Assembly: GCF_004798865.1 (NCBI RefSeq)
Contig: NW_025335854.1
Span: forward strand, 6,387,288-6,451,287
DNA: 64,000 nt
Origin: Varanus komodoensis
Taxonomy: Eukaryota; Chordata; Lepidosauria; Squamata; Varanidae
Direction: 5' to 3'
In this document: piece after piece, positions 23,545-35,762 of the stretch
How positions within the stretch are numbered: position 1 is the first letter of the stretch
How the letters are laid out: every line of letters starts with the position of its first letter
Notes under the pieces: model-generated
The model's database searches: none
Seen by the model: the letters and a program-made list of their open reading frames with translations, nothing else
What the model was told of the DNA's origin: nothing
Program-made: the position numbers and the translations under genes

Positions 23545-26454
23545 AGCCTGAAGGCACCTGAGGGACTTAGTGCTGGCCCAGGCCCTGCCACTGGCTCTTC
23601 TTCCGTGGGAGGATGTCACCTGCATGGCGAAGCGGGGAATGTAGCCTTCCTGACAAGAAGGGAACTTGGACCAAAGTGGCCCTTCGCTCTTGCTCAGGCC
23701 CTTTCAGTGCAATGGAGCTCCTGTGGGAGACCGAAATCTGCAATGCAAGTTGCTAGTTCAGTGCACAGCTATAAGGAGATACTTTGCTTCGGTACTATGC
23801 TGCATGCTCTGAGAAAGCCACCGCTTCCTGCAAAAACCGTGCCTGGACAGGCAGATTGTCAGTTCATGCTGGCAGTGGCATCCGCCAAGGGAGAAGACTC
23901 ATTCTCTTGGAGGCCACACAGAGAGGGGGTGAGGGCTAGCCAAAGCGGTGGTGTGGGCTGCCGCTTGGCCATTCCAGACATATTCAGCTGCCCCCTACCA
24001 CGGTTCTTTAATATGCTGCCTGCCCATCAAGGACATGGTGTTCTGCATCTTTTCCTGGGCTGCTGTGTTCTCACATAAAGGCCAGTGTTGCTGCATCGGC
24101 AGGCAAAGCTTAGCAAACAAATACATTGACAGCACTCTAACTTGTCGGATCCTATCGTTCTTCCAAGGAATGGACGGGAGTGGCCACGCTGTTCCCAGGT
24201 GGGCTGCATGAATGCACCGGCAGTGCGATAGATACAGGGAGAGAGAAGCTCTGCAGGGGTCACTGGAGTATTTTACGGGTCACGGAACAATCCCATGGAA
24301 AAGCAGATCAAGTTCCATTAGGGTTCGAAAACTTCGCTGGCTACCACAGCTGTGGATCAAGGGCTACATCGCCATTGGTCGGGGCCACAATGTGGCTGTG
24401 GGTGACCACACCTGAAGCCAGGCAGCCGGATGCTCTGAACAAGAGTTCAAAGGTGGGTGAGAATGTGAAGCTGAACCGGGAGACAGCTAAGCACTGTCTT
24501 AAGCAGGCTGAAGTGTCTTAAGCACTAGGCAAAAACAGATGGCCAGGATCCTAGCACTCACAGCAGGACTGGCCAATCCAGCTTTCATGTTGCCAGCCAG
24601 TTATGGGAGCACAATCTGTTGGCCAAAGAGGGCCCCAAGACCTTGGTCACACAATCGCCAGGTAACTCATTTGGATAACTCCCAGATCAAGAGGTCTGGG
24701 GATGGGCTGAGATGGTGGTGCACCCGCTGCCTCCGGAGCAGATGCAGTCCCCAGATACTCAATGCCGCTATACTGACTTTTCTTGCACTTCTCCTGATAA
24801 GGCGTGTAGAGCATGAGAAGGCATGTTCTACCAACCACGTTCTGAAAATATGAAGTCCCTCCAGCAAGGCTCTGCAGTTGCTCCAAGATGCAACTCCTGC
24901 TTCAGCCTTGTTTCTCCTAATCTTGCCACATGGGCTTTGTGGTGCCTACGTATTATTGGACGGATAGGTTAAAAAGGGTCACCTGAACCTTAAAGCACTC
25001 TGTAGAACAACGTATTCCCACTCTTTCCCAATAATGAATCAGGAAATTCTTGGGTGTTCTGTTTTCAGGTCATGAGAAAGTGGCTAAGAGAAGCTGATGC
25101 CAGAAAACTGTGTGGGCAAAATGAGAAGGTATGTCATTCTCGTGAGAACAAATGAGCATCTCTCAGCACTTCTGAAAATGTCAGTTTCTGAATTTCTGCA
25201 CATTTGGGTGTCGCACTTCAGCAGAACCAAGAGACAGGGCTCTGGGTGGGGCTATGAAGGCGAAGGCGCTCCTTACGGCGAAAGGGCTGAAGGCCCCTTT
25301 GAGATCTCTGACGGAAAGGAAACAGTGAACCACAGAGCAGGGCGATCAAGCCAGCCCTTGCTCCAAATACTGCCAGGGCCCCCATCCCAGTCATGCTTCA
25401 ACTGCACCTCTTTTGCTCTCTCCTTTGCGAGTGTGCCTGCTAGTCACTCCCGAAGGAGAAATCAAGACCCGCGCTTGGGAAACCGTTGTGGCAGAGGTGC
25501 AACCTGTTTCCCACCATGGACACCGGGTGGTCCAGTCCCTATTGCCAGAGGTGTGCAATGCACCTCTGTTGGCACCGTGGATAGAGGCACACCGCAGCAA
25601 GTCCTTCCTGGGCGCCGGCCCCCTTCCCTTAGAAAAACAGAAAGAGAACTTCCTGAGCCAAGGGGCCAGCACAGGCGTGTGGCTCCAGGGGGCCGCACAG
25701 AGCCCTGACACCAGACACACACCCTTACTCTAGCCGTTCTTATCTGGAATGTCATTCAGTCACTTCTCAGCTCTCGGTGCATCATCAGTAAGCCAAATCA
25801 GAAATCCCACACCGCACATAAATGCACTTTCGCAATGTGGGAAGAGACCCGGCCTTTTAATCCCCCCCCCCCACCCATGTGTACAAAAAGGAGGGTGACA
25901 CTGTGAAAGGAGAGCAGCTAAGCAAGGGCCAAAGCATCCAGTGGAATTGGCTAAAGAATCCGGAGCATGAAGAGATGCCCAGGAGCTGTCCATGGTACTG
26001 GATAAAGAGCAGTCCTTGGAGAGCTGAGCTAGGCCCAGCCCCTCTTGGGCAGCTCAGGGGGCCCCCCTCCCCTGTAGCAGCCCAGGTGGTCCCTGTTGAT
26101 CAGGATTGCCAAAACAGGAAAACAGCAGCACAAAAGCAGGGAGAACTTGTGGGTGTGGGCGAGCTGGAGGCTGTTAAGGACAACTGCCCTATGCATTTGT
26201 GCCCTTGTACCTCAGATTCCCCCCCAAAAAGGGGGGTGGGCCTTGATGAGTATGGGGTGACAAATCAGCTAATGGCGATGCTGTCCATCACCTGGGCAGT
26301 GCGTGCTGCCACAGCCTGATTAATTCACAGGTGCCTTCCTTGGATTCCGATCTTGGGGGTCCTGTTTTCCAATTCCTCGCAGTCTTTCAGTAGCGAAAGA
26401 AAACCTGGCCTCTTTCTCCAGGTTATAGGGAGTGGAATTGTCTTGCTTCTGCCT

Positions 26455-26580
26455 TCCCTCAGGTGTCTTGGACTACAACTCCAGCTGCCACCAACCAGTT
26501 AGCTCACTGGCCATGCTGGATGGGACAGGTAGGACTTGTAGTCCAACACACCTGGAGGGAGCTAGGTTGGAAAGGATTGC
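26455..26580. repeat. Palindromic dispersed repeat
   Basis: It runs from GGACTACAACTCCAGCTGCC to GTAGTCCAACACACCTGGAG. It is the best preserved member of the palindromic family in this window. Confidence 0.6.
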
Positions 26581-27616
26581 CGCACCAGCAGCATGGCACA
26601 CACACTTGATCTTGTTTATCACCTGGAAGCCAGGATGGCAACGGAGCTTCTCTACAAGGCAAGCATGGCATGTTGGTGTGAACACTGCATTCATAGGCAG
26701 CCTAAAAAGGAATGTTGTGTGTAAAGGAGAAAGGGATGGTTTTTTCCCCAGCAAGGAAGAAAAGAACAGGGTTCTAGTTTGCTGCCCAAAATGTAAGCAT
26801 AAAGGAGCTGTTTATGCAGAAAGAATCCAAAATGTGTTCTGCCCACATCTCGATTTTAGTGAAATACAAAGCGATCCTTCCAACTAGACCAACTTCCACT
26901 GATATAAAAGGATGCCTTCCCTCACCAGCTGAATAGTTCTGTGTGATCTGAAAGCTTGTATGCTTTTGCACAGCACCAAAGCAGATCCAGTGGAAAGCAC
27001 TGCAGTGGCCCCTTTATGTTGTGTTTGCTGCCAAAGGACCTGTAATGTGTCGATATGTTGTTAGGGCATTTACTGGAGCAGGTAATAAGGGCAAGCCCTA
27101 GGAAATTGTTCCAAATTAATGACGGGAGTTCCGAGGCTGCGGGGAGCTTGGCTTTTGGACGGACGACTGGTTAGGCGGGGACCAAGTTCCCCTTTGCTCG
27201 GCCGTCCCTCCCCCAGCTGAGCATGCCCTCAGCTGCTGGAGAACTTGTCTTCTCCAGAGTTGGCCCGATCTGTTGCATTCTAGTCCAGAGCCGCTCAGCC
27301 AACAAGCGGGGCTTTGGCCACCTGGAAAGGAAAGGGCCGAGCCTGCCTGCTCACTGCAGCCCAGCCGATGCGAGGCGCGGGGGCCAAGTGAAGAGATGAC
27401 CGCTAAGACAGTGGGAAGACTGCAAAGCAAGGCTAGACAGATGGCGGGGAACAGAGAGGGGGCAGCCTGCGCTCGGCGGTGCTCTCCCCATGTGGCCCAG
27501 CCGCAGAACGGAAGGGGGGACAGCGCTTACCTTTGCCCGCTTGGCTGGTCCCGGCAGGACCATTCGTGACCAAGCATGTCACCAGCAGCCGGAAAGGGGC
27601 ACGGAGGGACGAGCAG

Positions 27617-27625
27617 AAAGGATAT
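27617..27625 (-). other. CACNA1E: U12-type AT-AC 5' splice site of CACNA1E intron 1
   Basis: Directly after the TGG CC that ends exon 1, the minus strand reads ATATCCTTT, an exact match to the 5' splice site consensus of minor-spliceosome AT-AC introns. No GT lies where homology requires the exon to end. Family homology (IDW-P-PFEY) needs a phase-2 split of the proline codon exactly here. Minor-class AT-AC introns are known in voltage-gated sodium and calcium channel alpha-subunit genes, so this fits the family. The branch site and AC acceptor lie outside the window. Confidence 0.92.
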
Positions 27626-27891
27626 GGCCAGTCGATCAGCTTCTTGGCGTATTTCCTGACAATGTTATCCTCCCCAAAGATGAAGAGGGATCTGTTGACT
27701 GTGAAGCAGTTCTGGCGGACAGGGATGGGGTTGTACAGGGCCATCGTCCTGGCCCTCTGGGCTTTGGTCTGCTTGTACGCTCCCGGGGTTCCCCCCGAAG
27801 GGGCAGCGGCGCCCTGGCGGGCCCGGTTCTGCTCGGGGGCTGCGTCGCTGGATCCCAGCCTGCCTGCCATCGCCTCGCCAAAGCGAGCCAT
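27626..27891 (-). CDS. CACNA1E: CACNA1E first coding exon (CaV2.3 alpha-1E N-terminus)
   Basis: This exon encodes the cytoplasmic N-terminus of the pore-forming alpha-1E subunit of R-type voltage-gated calcium channels, a neuronal and endocrine plasma-membrane protein. It reads 88 codons plus 2 bases. It starts MARFGEA, has a variable Ala/Gly/Pro-rich part (about residues 8-38), then the block from [20 protein letters not shown] through [19 protein letters not shown] to LIDW, which I recognise as CaV2.3. [18 protein letters not shown] separates it from CaV2.1 and CaV2.2, which read SEDNVVRKYAK. The family continues PFEYMILA (start of segment IS1); that part must lie in exon 2, outside the window. 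The start is chosen by family homology and a good context (A at -3, G at +4). The frame upstream stays open for more than 270 bases, so no stop fixes the start. The exon ends in phase 2 at an AT-AC splice site and begins directly after an acceptor-like CAG/G. It looks intact. Confidence 0.95.
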
Positions 27892-27930
27892 CCTGGAAGG
27901 AAAAGAGAGAGAGGTGATCCAGCGGAGCCC
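27892..27930 (-). other. CACNA1E: Candidate 3' splice acceptor immediately upstream of the CACNA1E ATG
   Basis: On the minus strand the bases before the ATG are a long pyrimidine tract (CTCTCTCTCTTTTCCTTCC) ending in CAG, then a single G, then ATG. The AG occupies 27,894-27,893, and a possible branch A lies in the GGATCAC just upstream. This has the form of a strong U2-type acceptor. It would let the exon be spliced to one or more upstream exons as well as being used as a promoter-proximal first exon. An exon starting at 27,892 contributes one base before the ATG. Confidence 0.6.
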
Positions 27931-30234
27931 CGCTCCGCCACGGAGCGAGCAGCAGTCGAGGTGTGTGTGCAGGGGCGCGGGGGCGGCGTTCCCAGGAGAG
28001 CCCCCCTCGCCTCTCTCTCTCTCTCTCGCGGCGACGCTTCCCAAGCCGACTCTCCGTTCCTCCCTGTGGAAGCAGCGCTTAGCAGCCGGATGGGCGAGCT
28101 TCTCCGCGCAAAACGTACGGCATTGTCCAAAACAGGAGCAGTGGTCATGGACCGAGCCCACCAACGGATCAGCCGAGCGAGCGAGCGAAAGGCATGGCGA
28201 AATTTTCCGAACAGTCAGTTTTCTCCTAAAAGGAGGCAGCCTGGGGAGGGGGAGCCCGGATTCTGCCCCCTTTTACGTGGAGCTCTCCGCACCGAGGTTG
28301 GGCTTTAAATCAGACGCGTTCGCCTCGCCTCCCCCCTGCTTCCTCCTCCTCCTCCTCCTGGCTTTGTTTGGAGGCAAGAACCAAATTCATAATCATAATT
28401 AGGGGTCTCCCCCACGCCACCGCCTTCTCTGGACCCCCACAAAGGCTCCCATCTAAAGGCACCCGAGGCGGTTGCCACCATCCGACAGGAAAGGGGCTGC
28501 AGTCCCAGCCTGTCTCTCCATCTGCCCATCAGGAAGGGCGAAAAACTGCCATTGGGTGAGCGCGCATGCGAAAGAGGTGGAGAAACAGGTTGCAGCCCAC
28601 TCCGGTCTAGTTCGAGAGCGAAGTGTTTAACTTCCTCGCAACCGGCTCCATCTTCCTCCTCATGAGGAGACACCTGCGAGCCTTCCACCCCGCCCAAGGA
28701 CGGGAGGAAGGCGCATCCCTTCCCCACACGTACCTTTCACAAGATACGATTACGCTGGGCACGTGTGTGCATGCGTGCGCCAACAATGGCTTTGACCAAG
28801 CCTCTGCACCCCCCGCCCTCGCACACACGCGTGCGCACACTCACACACGTCTGTCTTGAGCAACCAGACTAGTTTTCCAAGGGAGATTCAGGAAGGAGGG
28901 GTGGGGTCTACGAAGAACAAAGACATCGCCCTGGAGTCCTGGATGCAACGTAAGATGCTGGGCAGCAAACCTCTCAGCCGCAGCCTGCTAGAGGGCTTTT
29001 TTGTCACTGGCCCTGTGGAGAGGCTGGGATTCATTCCCAGGTTTGGATCCGCATTTCCTACTTTCCTCACGAAAGCAGAAATGTGGATCAGGCCTGGGTT
29101 AAGACTTGGGATTCGATCAGCTTTGGAACACCCCCAGATCATGTTCTGGAGCACCCAAGAGCCCATCTTGCCCTGAGCTGCCGTTGCCAATATGTGATCC
29201 AGAAGTGTGCCCGCCGACCTGTTGGGTTCTCAGTCCTTCTGACTCCCTCTCCCTGGAAACAAACTCTGTCTTCCTCAGGTGGTTGAGCAGAGCCAAGAGC
29301 TGGCATGGGATGGAGGGAGCCACTCCTGAAACCAACAGGTCAACACTTACAGGCAAAAAGCCTTTCCAAGTCCCCACACTGGCCCTGTCTGGTCACAACC
29401 CCACTTTTCTGACTCCAGAAGGATGCTTCTCTCTGATAAAACATCTTGGAGGAAGGCTGCAATTGCACTCCTCAGAAACAAACATTTGCCAGATCAGTTT
29501 GGACAGCAGCAAAATCTGGCCTGGCTGGCGGCTGACAAACCAGGGACTTTCAGTGGCAGATGACTTCCGGACCGTCTGCCTCTTGTCATTTCAACTTTGG
29601 GCGCATACTCCGATTCAGCAGACTTTTGCTTTGCGTCTTTAAAGGCTGTGTTTCTCCTGGAGTACCTTCAGCTGCAAAAGGCAGCTGAGAACCGCCACAC
29701 ACAGGTATCTGCACACACAAGGGACCGCAGAAGGGAAAACCCAGGTCTCTGTGCAGTTCTGCCAGGAGTCTGCCTGGCTTGGCACCGGAAGCTTCCTCTT
29801 ACAGTGGCCACCATATGTCTAGCACACTCTGCCACGCCTGCTGGCCCTGACCAACCTGGGATGAAACAAGCTTGGAAAGGGGGCTGGTTGGCAGTGGAGA
29901 GTCCCTGTCATCAGCTCAGAACCTGTTTCAGCTGAAGTGTTAATATGATCATCAGTGCTTTTAGGAAAGCTGCAAACTCCCTTGAAGAGGCTAATTGGAA
30001 AAGCTGGTTATATAACATTTAAAAGACCACACAAGCCAATGAAGGCTCAGTGTCTTAGATAAGACTTACTGGGGCTTCCTTTTGCCCCAAACCCCCATTT
30101 CCTCTGGAAGCTTTTGCCTTCCCAGTTCCCAGATACAAATGGCTACGCTGGTGGAAGCGCAGGTAGTAAATACTTGTGGGTGAGGAATAATCACCCAAAG
30201 AAATATCTTTCCAGCACATTTCCAGAGCTCCGCT

Positions 30235-30320
30235 CATCTCATATGCATCCCTCAGCATCCAGTACAGCAACCCTGCAAGGTAGACCGTTATGGCCATTCC
30301 CATATGGTAGATGAAGGCTG
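30235..30320 (-). repeat. MIR-like (CORE-SINE) fragment
   Basis: AGCAACCCTGCAAGGTAGAC followed by a purine-rich stretch and 'TGGTAGATGAAGG' fits an old, reversed MIR core. Confidence 0.4.
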
Positions 30321-32374
30321 TCCACTTACTCCATGAAGAGTGGCTGGCCTAGTACAGTCAAGTGAGCCATGACTGCGATGGGATTTGCTGGAAAGTTTAC
30401 AAGCAAAGACAAACTGAGATATCCCAGTTTATCTTGAGCTCTTTGGTGGAAGGACAGGACACACCTGTGAACTATTATACATTTCCAGCTTTGGTTCCAC
30501 CATCCTGGGTATTCTACACACAATTTCAGACATGGATTAACATTGCCAGGCCATGCAAGCACATTCCCCATAAGACCGAAGAGTAGCCATTCACTTGTAT
30601 GGACAAAAAGGAGAAGGAACGCTGAGAAAGACTGCCAGGATGGGACCTCCTGTCTGCCCAAGAGGTCCCATCCTGGTTAAACCTGTAACTGGGCAGCTTC
30701 AGTTCAGAGAGCAGGTCCCAGGTCAGGCTGAACATGGCATGAAATGCTTGCTGGCTTGTAACATACAGGAGGGCTGGGCAATATGCCAGCCACCTGGGGA
30801 AAGCTAATGGGATCAAAGCAGCTGCAGGAGAGGGGCGGGGAGGAGAATATAGGATTTAACCCCTTCCTGCCCTGGCATGGTCCTGAGAAAAATCCCTCCT
30901 CAAAAGCTGCTAACTGCAGTCCCCCGGGGAGCCAAGGAGGGAGTCCCAGTGTGAAGAGCAGCATCCAAGAAGGCATTTCCCTCACAACTGCAGCAGAAGA
31001 GGAAATGGCTGTATTCCCCCTCCATGCCTGCTGTGGGCATTTTCAAAGCAGTGCCTTAAATGTAGAGACCCCCATAGCTTTCATGTCCAGCTCTGTCCAT
31101 ACAGAGGAGATGCCCCAGTATAACTGGAACAAAAGCGTGGGTGGGGAGGTGGTTATCGCTCCATCCAGCAGGTACATCCTGCTGCTCCAGCACCTGATAG
31201 GTGAGAGTAGGGACAGCTGCTCACCTTTTTCACCCCCGTTCTCACACAAGGATCTTGCAGTCAACTCCACTCCGTTTCTCAGAGGGTCAGTAAAACAAGC
31301 CATAAGTTTGTTATTCAGAACAGAAGGGTACTTCATGATTAGCAGAATGACTACTTGTCAGGTGCCTGGTCTTACTTGGAAGTAAGTGTGCAGAGCACTG
31401 CAGCCTTTGGTGGGTTTATCGTGCGATCAGCTGCGCTGTGATGCACGCTTGAGCGGGAGGAAGTCCCCTTGAACCCCATGGATTTACTTCCCCCAAAGCC
31501 AAGGAAAGGATAGTGTTTGGCCAGAGGAAAGTGCTGGAAAACAAAGACTGTGCCTGGTAAACAGGGACGCTGCACAGCCACACAATTACTGGTTGAGTAG
31601 CTACACTGCGTGGATTTTTGAAGGACAATGGACTGTATTACACAGCCGCTCAAAACATAATTTTGCATAATAAGCTTGCAAGAATTGCTTGCCTGACATA
31701 TTAAGCACAGTGGCAAATGAGGGCTAAAACAGGCATTACACCCAAAACCCAAGCATGGAGGGACTTTCGTTAATCTAGAAACACAATCCATGTATCTCTT
31801 CCTGTCCTCTAAAGCAACTCAGCCTTCACTGCCCCATATACCTAGAAAGTATTCTTCCTCAGAATGCTTCCAAATCATTTCGTTTTTCTTTCACACTCAT
31901 CCCCAGAGCCCAATTTTCCCACAAAACTTTCCCCGTAGATGAATAGCCCTCCCTTCCAGTTAGGGTGAAGACTAAAGCCGGTTCACAGAAAGAGTAGCCA
32001 CGCTTCTTCCTGGACTGTTCCACTGCAAACTGCAGGTTTGTGAGAGAGAGAGAATGACAATGACTGACCAAGAACCTACACGGCAGGGAGAAGATTTCTA
32101 GAGTAGCCAAGGTTTGTATTTTTTGGAAAACAACAAATTGCCAAGCTGCCAAAATAACCGCTTTCTCTCTAGCAGGCCTCCCTGGGTTTTCAGGTCTTCC
32201 AGGAAGACCCTTCTCTCAGTACTGCCCAAGAAACCTGCGACAGGAAAGCACTCCCTGGCAAGGGAGGCCAGGACAGCCCCCTCTCTCTGCGGTCCAGGAA
32301 GGCCTTTGCCAAGCTCCCGGTTCTGCTGCTCACAGGGTTTTCTTAATTGGCCGGTACAAGGCTTATTTCTGTAG

Positions 32375-32460
32375 TTCTGTATTTATTTGTTTTTGTGCTA
32401 AGTTTTAATTATGATGCTGTTTTAATCTGGACTGTGTTGCCAGCCGCCTTCAGTGCCATT
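32375..32460 (+). repeat. Diverged LINE 3' tail
   Basis: TTTTAATTATGATGCTGTTT followed by GTTGCCAGCCGCCTTCAGTG resembles the end of an old L2-type 3' untranslated region. Confidence 0.35.
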
Positions 32461-33727
32461 TTTAGGTGTCCCCGACAGAAGGGCCAGTGAGGAACAAAGA
32501 AACAAACCAAGCCATCTCCCACCAGCAGCCTGAAGGAACAGTTCTGCTGCCACATCTGCTATTTCCGTGAATTGGATCTTCGGCGTCACACTAATTGGGA
32601 AGTGACGATGACATGGCTCTCCAGAATTGGCGTCCCCTGTGTCAGCCGGCCTGGAATTCATGCATCTGCATTTGCTCACTCATTCATCTCCTCTTACTCT
32701 TGGCTTTCCTTTTTGTACCCTCAGCCTCTGCCAAATGTAGACAGCACACTCTTGGGAGACAGACACCGTCCCTGCCTTGCGTAAGTTCCTTGGTCTGGCA
32801 TGACCCCTGCCAGTTCCCTGTAAACAGGAAGACATCCATCCAGACCTGATTTGCAGCCTGGAATGCTAAGAGCTGGGCAGAACACCTTTGGCCGAGCGCC
32901 TTTTGCCCCAGGAGTCCATCCATGTCTCTCCAGATGTCTCACACGGAGCAGGTTTAATTGGCTTTGGGGTGACGGTGGTGGCCCTCCTGGTTTCCCGAAA
33001 CTCCACTGTCTCCTTCGCCCAGGCAACCTGCTTGCAATTTCTCCAAGCACAGTGGGCAGAGGGGGAAGGCCTGCATGCTCAGGTGATGGAAAAAGCTTCC
33101 CAGCTCATGGAAGAAGTCAGCCCTTCCGTCTGTCCGTCTGTCGCTCCTTCAAGAGCCCTCTTAGAGAACTAAACTGTGTTTTCACACTCTCGGGAGAAAC
33201 AGCTCATCTGGAGATGTGTAAACACCTCCAAGCAGATTCTTCCCTGTCTGGGAAGCCAGTGAGCTGAATGCACAGGCAAAGTTGGCCCTATGACTAGGCA
33301 ATCCTGGGCAGCTGCTCGGTCAGCAATTGCCCAGCAGCAGCGCATGCAAAGAGCTTTCCCACAGTGGGACTACTCAGGGAAGCAGGAAAGGGAGCCGCTG
33401 GTTCTGAAGGTTGGAACTCAAGGAACCGGAAGGAATTGCTATGGGGAAACTGTTGGTCTGGGGAGGTCCGAGTTCAGATCCAGCCTTTGCACCTGCTACT
33501 GGTGCTAAGGAAAATACAAAGAGGGACACATCTGGCTTGGCCAGATGTTACTCTACAGATGAGTTCGAGGTGGGGACGGGCCAGTAGCCAAGTGGCGGAC
33601 CCAGTGTTGTATTGCAGCTCATGCCAGCCAGGACAGAACAGAGCAAGTGACTCTTCTTGCTCCAGGCTTGTGAGAAGGAGAGTCCCATTTCTCCTGAAAG
33701 AGGTGGCAGGGACAGCCCTCCCTTGAC

Positions 33728-33908
33728 CCGGATGACCTGAAGGGCTTTATGAAGCTTCAGCCCGACCTGGACAGGGATAGCCTGGCTTCAGTAATCCACG
33801 CTCTGGTAACCGCTACGTTAGATTCCTGCAATGCACTCCACTTGGGGCTGCCCTTGAAGATGGTTCAGAAGCTACAGCAGAAGGTAGCGGCCTAATTAAT
33901 AACTGGGA
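33728..33908 (+). repeat. L2 LINE fragment (reverse transcriptase C-terminal part)
   Basis: The translated frame shows DLDRDSLASVIHALVTATLD, then CNALHLGLPLKMVQKLQ, which is the L2 signature; the usual 'LDYCNAL' reads LDSCNAL here. It is degraded beyond the TAA after the glutamine/alanine run. Confidence 0.7.
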
Positions 33909-34682
33909 TTCGTATTAGTTTGCTGCTTTTCCTCTGTGCATCTTGCCAGGTGGCTCACAACCAAATCATGGGGATTAATAGTAACCTCAGCATTAATAAA
34001 GCATTGCAGCATGAAGCACCCCTAAAAACTTATCAACCAGACCATAAAACAAAGCCAGAAAGGCAAGAGGCAAACCAAAGCAGCCAGTTCCGTGCCACCT
34101 AATGCAAATCTTTTAAAAGCTGCAAAAAGGTGAGGCGGATTGCGGAGGGACTGTTTAATGCAACTCCGGTGAAGCTAGTCTAAAGGTGTGTCCTGATTTA
34201 TCTGGGGAAGGCAATAGATGGGTGCAGGGTCATCACTGAGAAGGCTCTTCTTGCGGTCGCTTCCCAGCTAACCCTAAGGAAGGGCATCTGCTCGTTGTGT
34301 TCAGATACAGTCCCATGGAAGCCTCAGGCGCTGAACGGCCACAGGTCCAAGTGCTTTGCTTAACATGACTGCAGACCAGGCCTTGTTGGTGCACACGCCC
34401 ACTGGCCCGTTGGGCTTCCTGACCTTATGGGCAACCTTTGCCAGTCTGAGACAGGAGCGCATAGCCTTTTCAGCCACGGGGCCGGCCCCGCGTCTGGGTG
34501 TGGAGCTGTGTATGCACGCACTTCTGTGTGCCCGGATGGAAACGCAAACCTCCCCAGGCTGCCTGAAGAAAACTAGAGGTCACAGAGAGGGGGAAGTGGA
34601 AGCTGCTTCCAGCCCTGGAGAGCATCTCTGCCAGCAGTCCAGAAAGGAATCTTTTCCCCTGACGATCAGCTGGGCTGTAGGG

Positions 34683-34742
34683 AAAGGTGGGGAGGGTCCC
34701 ACAAAGGTGGGGAGGGTCCCACAAAGGTGGGGAGGGTCCCAC
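34683..34742 (+). repeat. Tandem repeat, three identical 20-bp units, G-rich
   Basis: The unit AAAGGTGGGGAGGGTCCCAC is repeated three times without a mismatch. Each unit has two G runs, so the plus strand could form a G-quadruplex. Confidence 0.9.
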
Positions 34743-34904
34743 CCGTTGCCTGGACCGTGGGGCTGTGCAGCCCTGCTTCAAGATATCCCTCCCTGTGATT
34801 CTTGGCTTGTGGCCTGATTCAAGGAGAGAACCCTACAGCCTCCAACATGGAGGTACCTTCACCCCATTAAGGGCATGCATCTATCTCAGCCTCTGTTTCC
34901 ATTT

Positions 34905-35100
34905 TTAAAATTTGATTTCATTTTTAAAAATTTGGTAACTCAAAGTGGTTTTCATAATTCCCTTCTCAGCCCTCTCCTCACAACAACAACCCTGTGAGGT
35001 AGGATGGGCTGAGAGGCTGTGCCTGGCTGAGCGGGGATTAGAACCCGGATGACCCGAGTCGCAATCCTGCGTTCTTACCCACACGCCACCTGTGCTGCCA
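34905..35100 (-). repeat. Sauria SINE
   Basis: The reverse body CAACAACAACCCTGTGAGGT, AGCGGGGATTAGAACCCGGA and the reversed tRNA-like head toward 35,100 are present. It is 5' diverged. Confidence 0.75.
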
Positions 35101-35762
35101 GGCGCCAACTCGCCATGGCCGAACCCGCATCCTTTCAGTTTTCAGGTCAGGAAGCGCGCTGGCATCCCAGAGAGGAGGAGGAGGTGGTGAGAAACGTGTT
35201 GTTGGATTGTCCCTGACCCACACGCTTGTTCTTCCTCCAGGAAACTCAGGCTGCCTGGAGAACGGGAAACTCCCTGGAGAAGGTGGATTTGGGCTGTCCC
35301 TGCCCCAAGTTACACGGCCAGGCTCAGGGTCCGTGGCAGGGTGTGGTTTCTGGCCAATGTGCTCAATTCCCAGCCCTCTCCAGTTCTCTGCTAGGGCCGC
35401 TTGGGTGTATTTATCGATGGCTAAATGGAGTCTGATGAATTCTACCTGGGGCCAGAGGCAGCCCTAAACTAATCAGAGCGTTTTCCTTCCCCTTGCCTCT
35501 CCTTAGCGCATTAAGAACGGAGGTGCGACCCCTGTCTCGCTGTTCAGGTCCTGGGCAACACCGTTGTCTCTGTCCAAAGCGGGGCGGCAGAGCGAAGCGG
35601 GAATGGGCTGCCCTCCAGCCCCGCTGCCTGCCTGCCCAAAAGGTTTTTGAGCGGATTGGGAAGTTCCTTCCTGCAACTCAGGTGCCCTCCACTGGCTGTT
35701 TCCAGTAACACCGGCGAGCAATATCCAAATGCGCTTCCAAACCCCCGTTGGTAAATCGGCTT

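Larger units (their letters stand above)
1..27625 (-). other. CACNA1E: CACNA1E intron 1 (5' part; continues beyond the window)
   Basis: Everything below exon 1 is intron, at least 27.6 kb long. Separately listed items are LINE and SINE fragments, a MITE, RE1-like and X-box-like sites, two candidate conserved segments and one ORF on the opposite strand. In the remaining stretches I see no gene or named element: 640-1,230, 1,500-3,120, 3,390-4,780, 5,080-10,190, 10,440-12,980, 13,960-14,930, 16,020-17,855, 18,030-19,735, 20,800-21,735, 21,865-22,980, 23,545-26,455 and 26,585-27,440. They hold scattered homopolymers (G run near 7,265, C run near 6,731, T run near 8,480). I did not see the next exon (PFEYMILA...). 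Confidence 0.85.
27440..28560. promoter_or_regulatory. CpG-rich island around CACNA1E exon 1
   Basis: The region is much richer in G+C and CpG than its surroundings, with GCGGGG, CCGCC and GAGCGAGCGAGCG stretches. It also carries CT-rich and CTC-triplet runs (28,010-28,030 and 28,340-28,361). It covers exon 1 and several hundred bases upstream on the minus strand, as expected for a CpG-island promoter. I see no convincing TATA box at a defined distance. The long open frames here on both strands are an effect of base composition. Confidence 0.75.

Noticed and set aside
25097-25708. 203-codon plus-strand frame in intron 1
   Set aside because: Composition is irregular (Arg/Pro/Gly-rich), with no domain, no splice sites at useful places and overlapping open frames on both strands.
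27515-27535. GGACAGCGC half of an RE1 site close to CACNA1E exon 1
   Set aside because: No matching left half at normal or expanded spacing.
27490-28402. Long plus-strand frames of 272 and 307 codons across the CpG island
   Set aside because: They are shadows of the GC-rich CACNA1E exon and promoter on the other strand. Their proteins have no recognisable feature.
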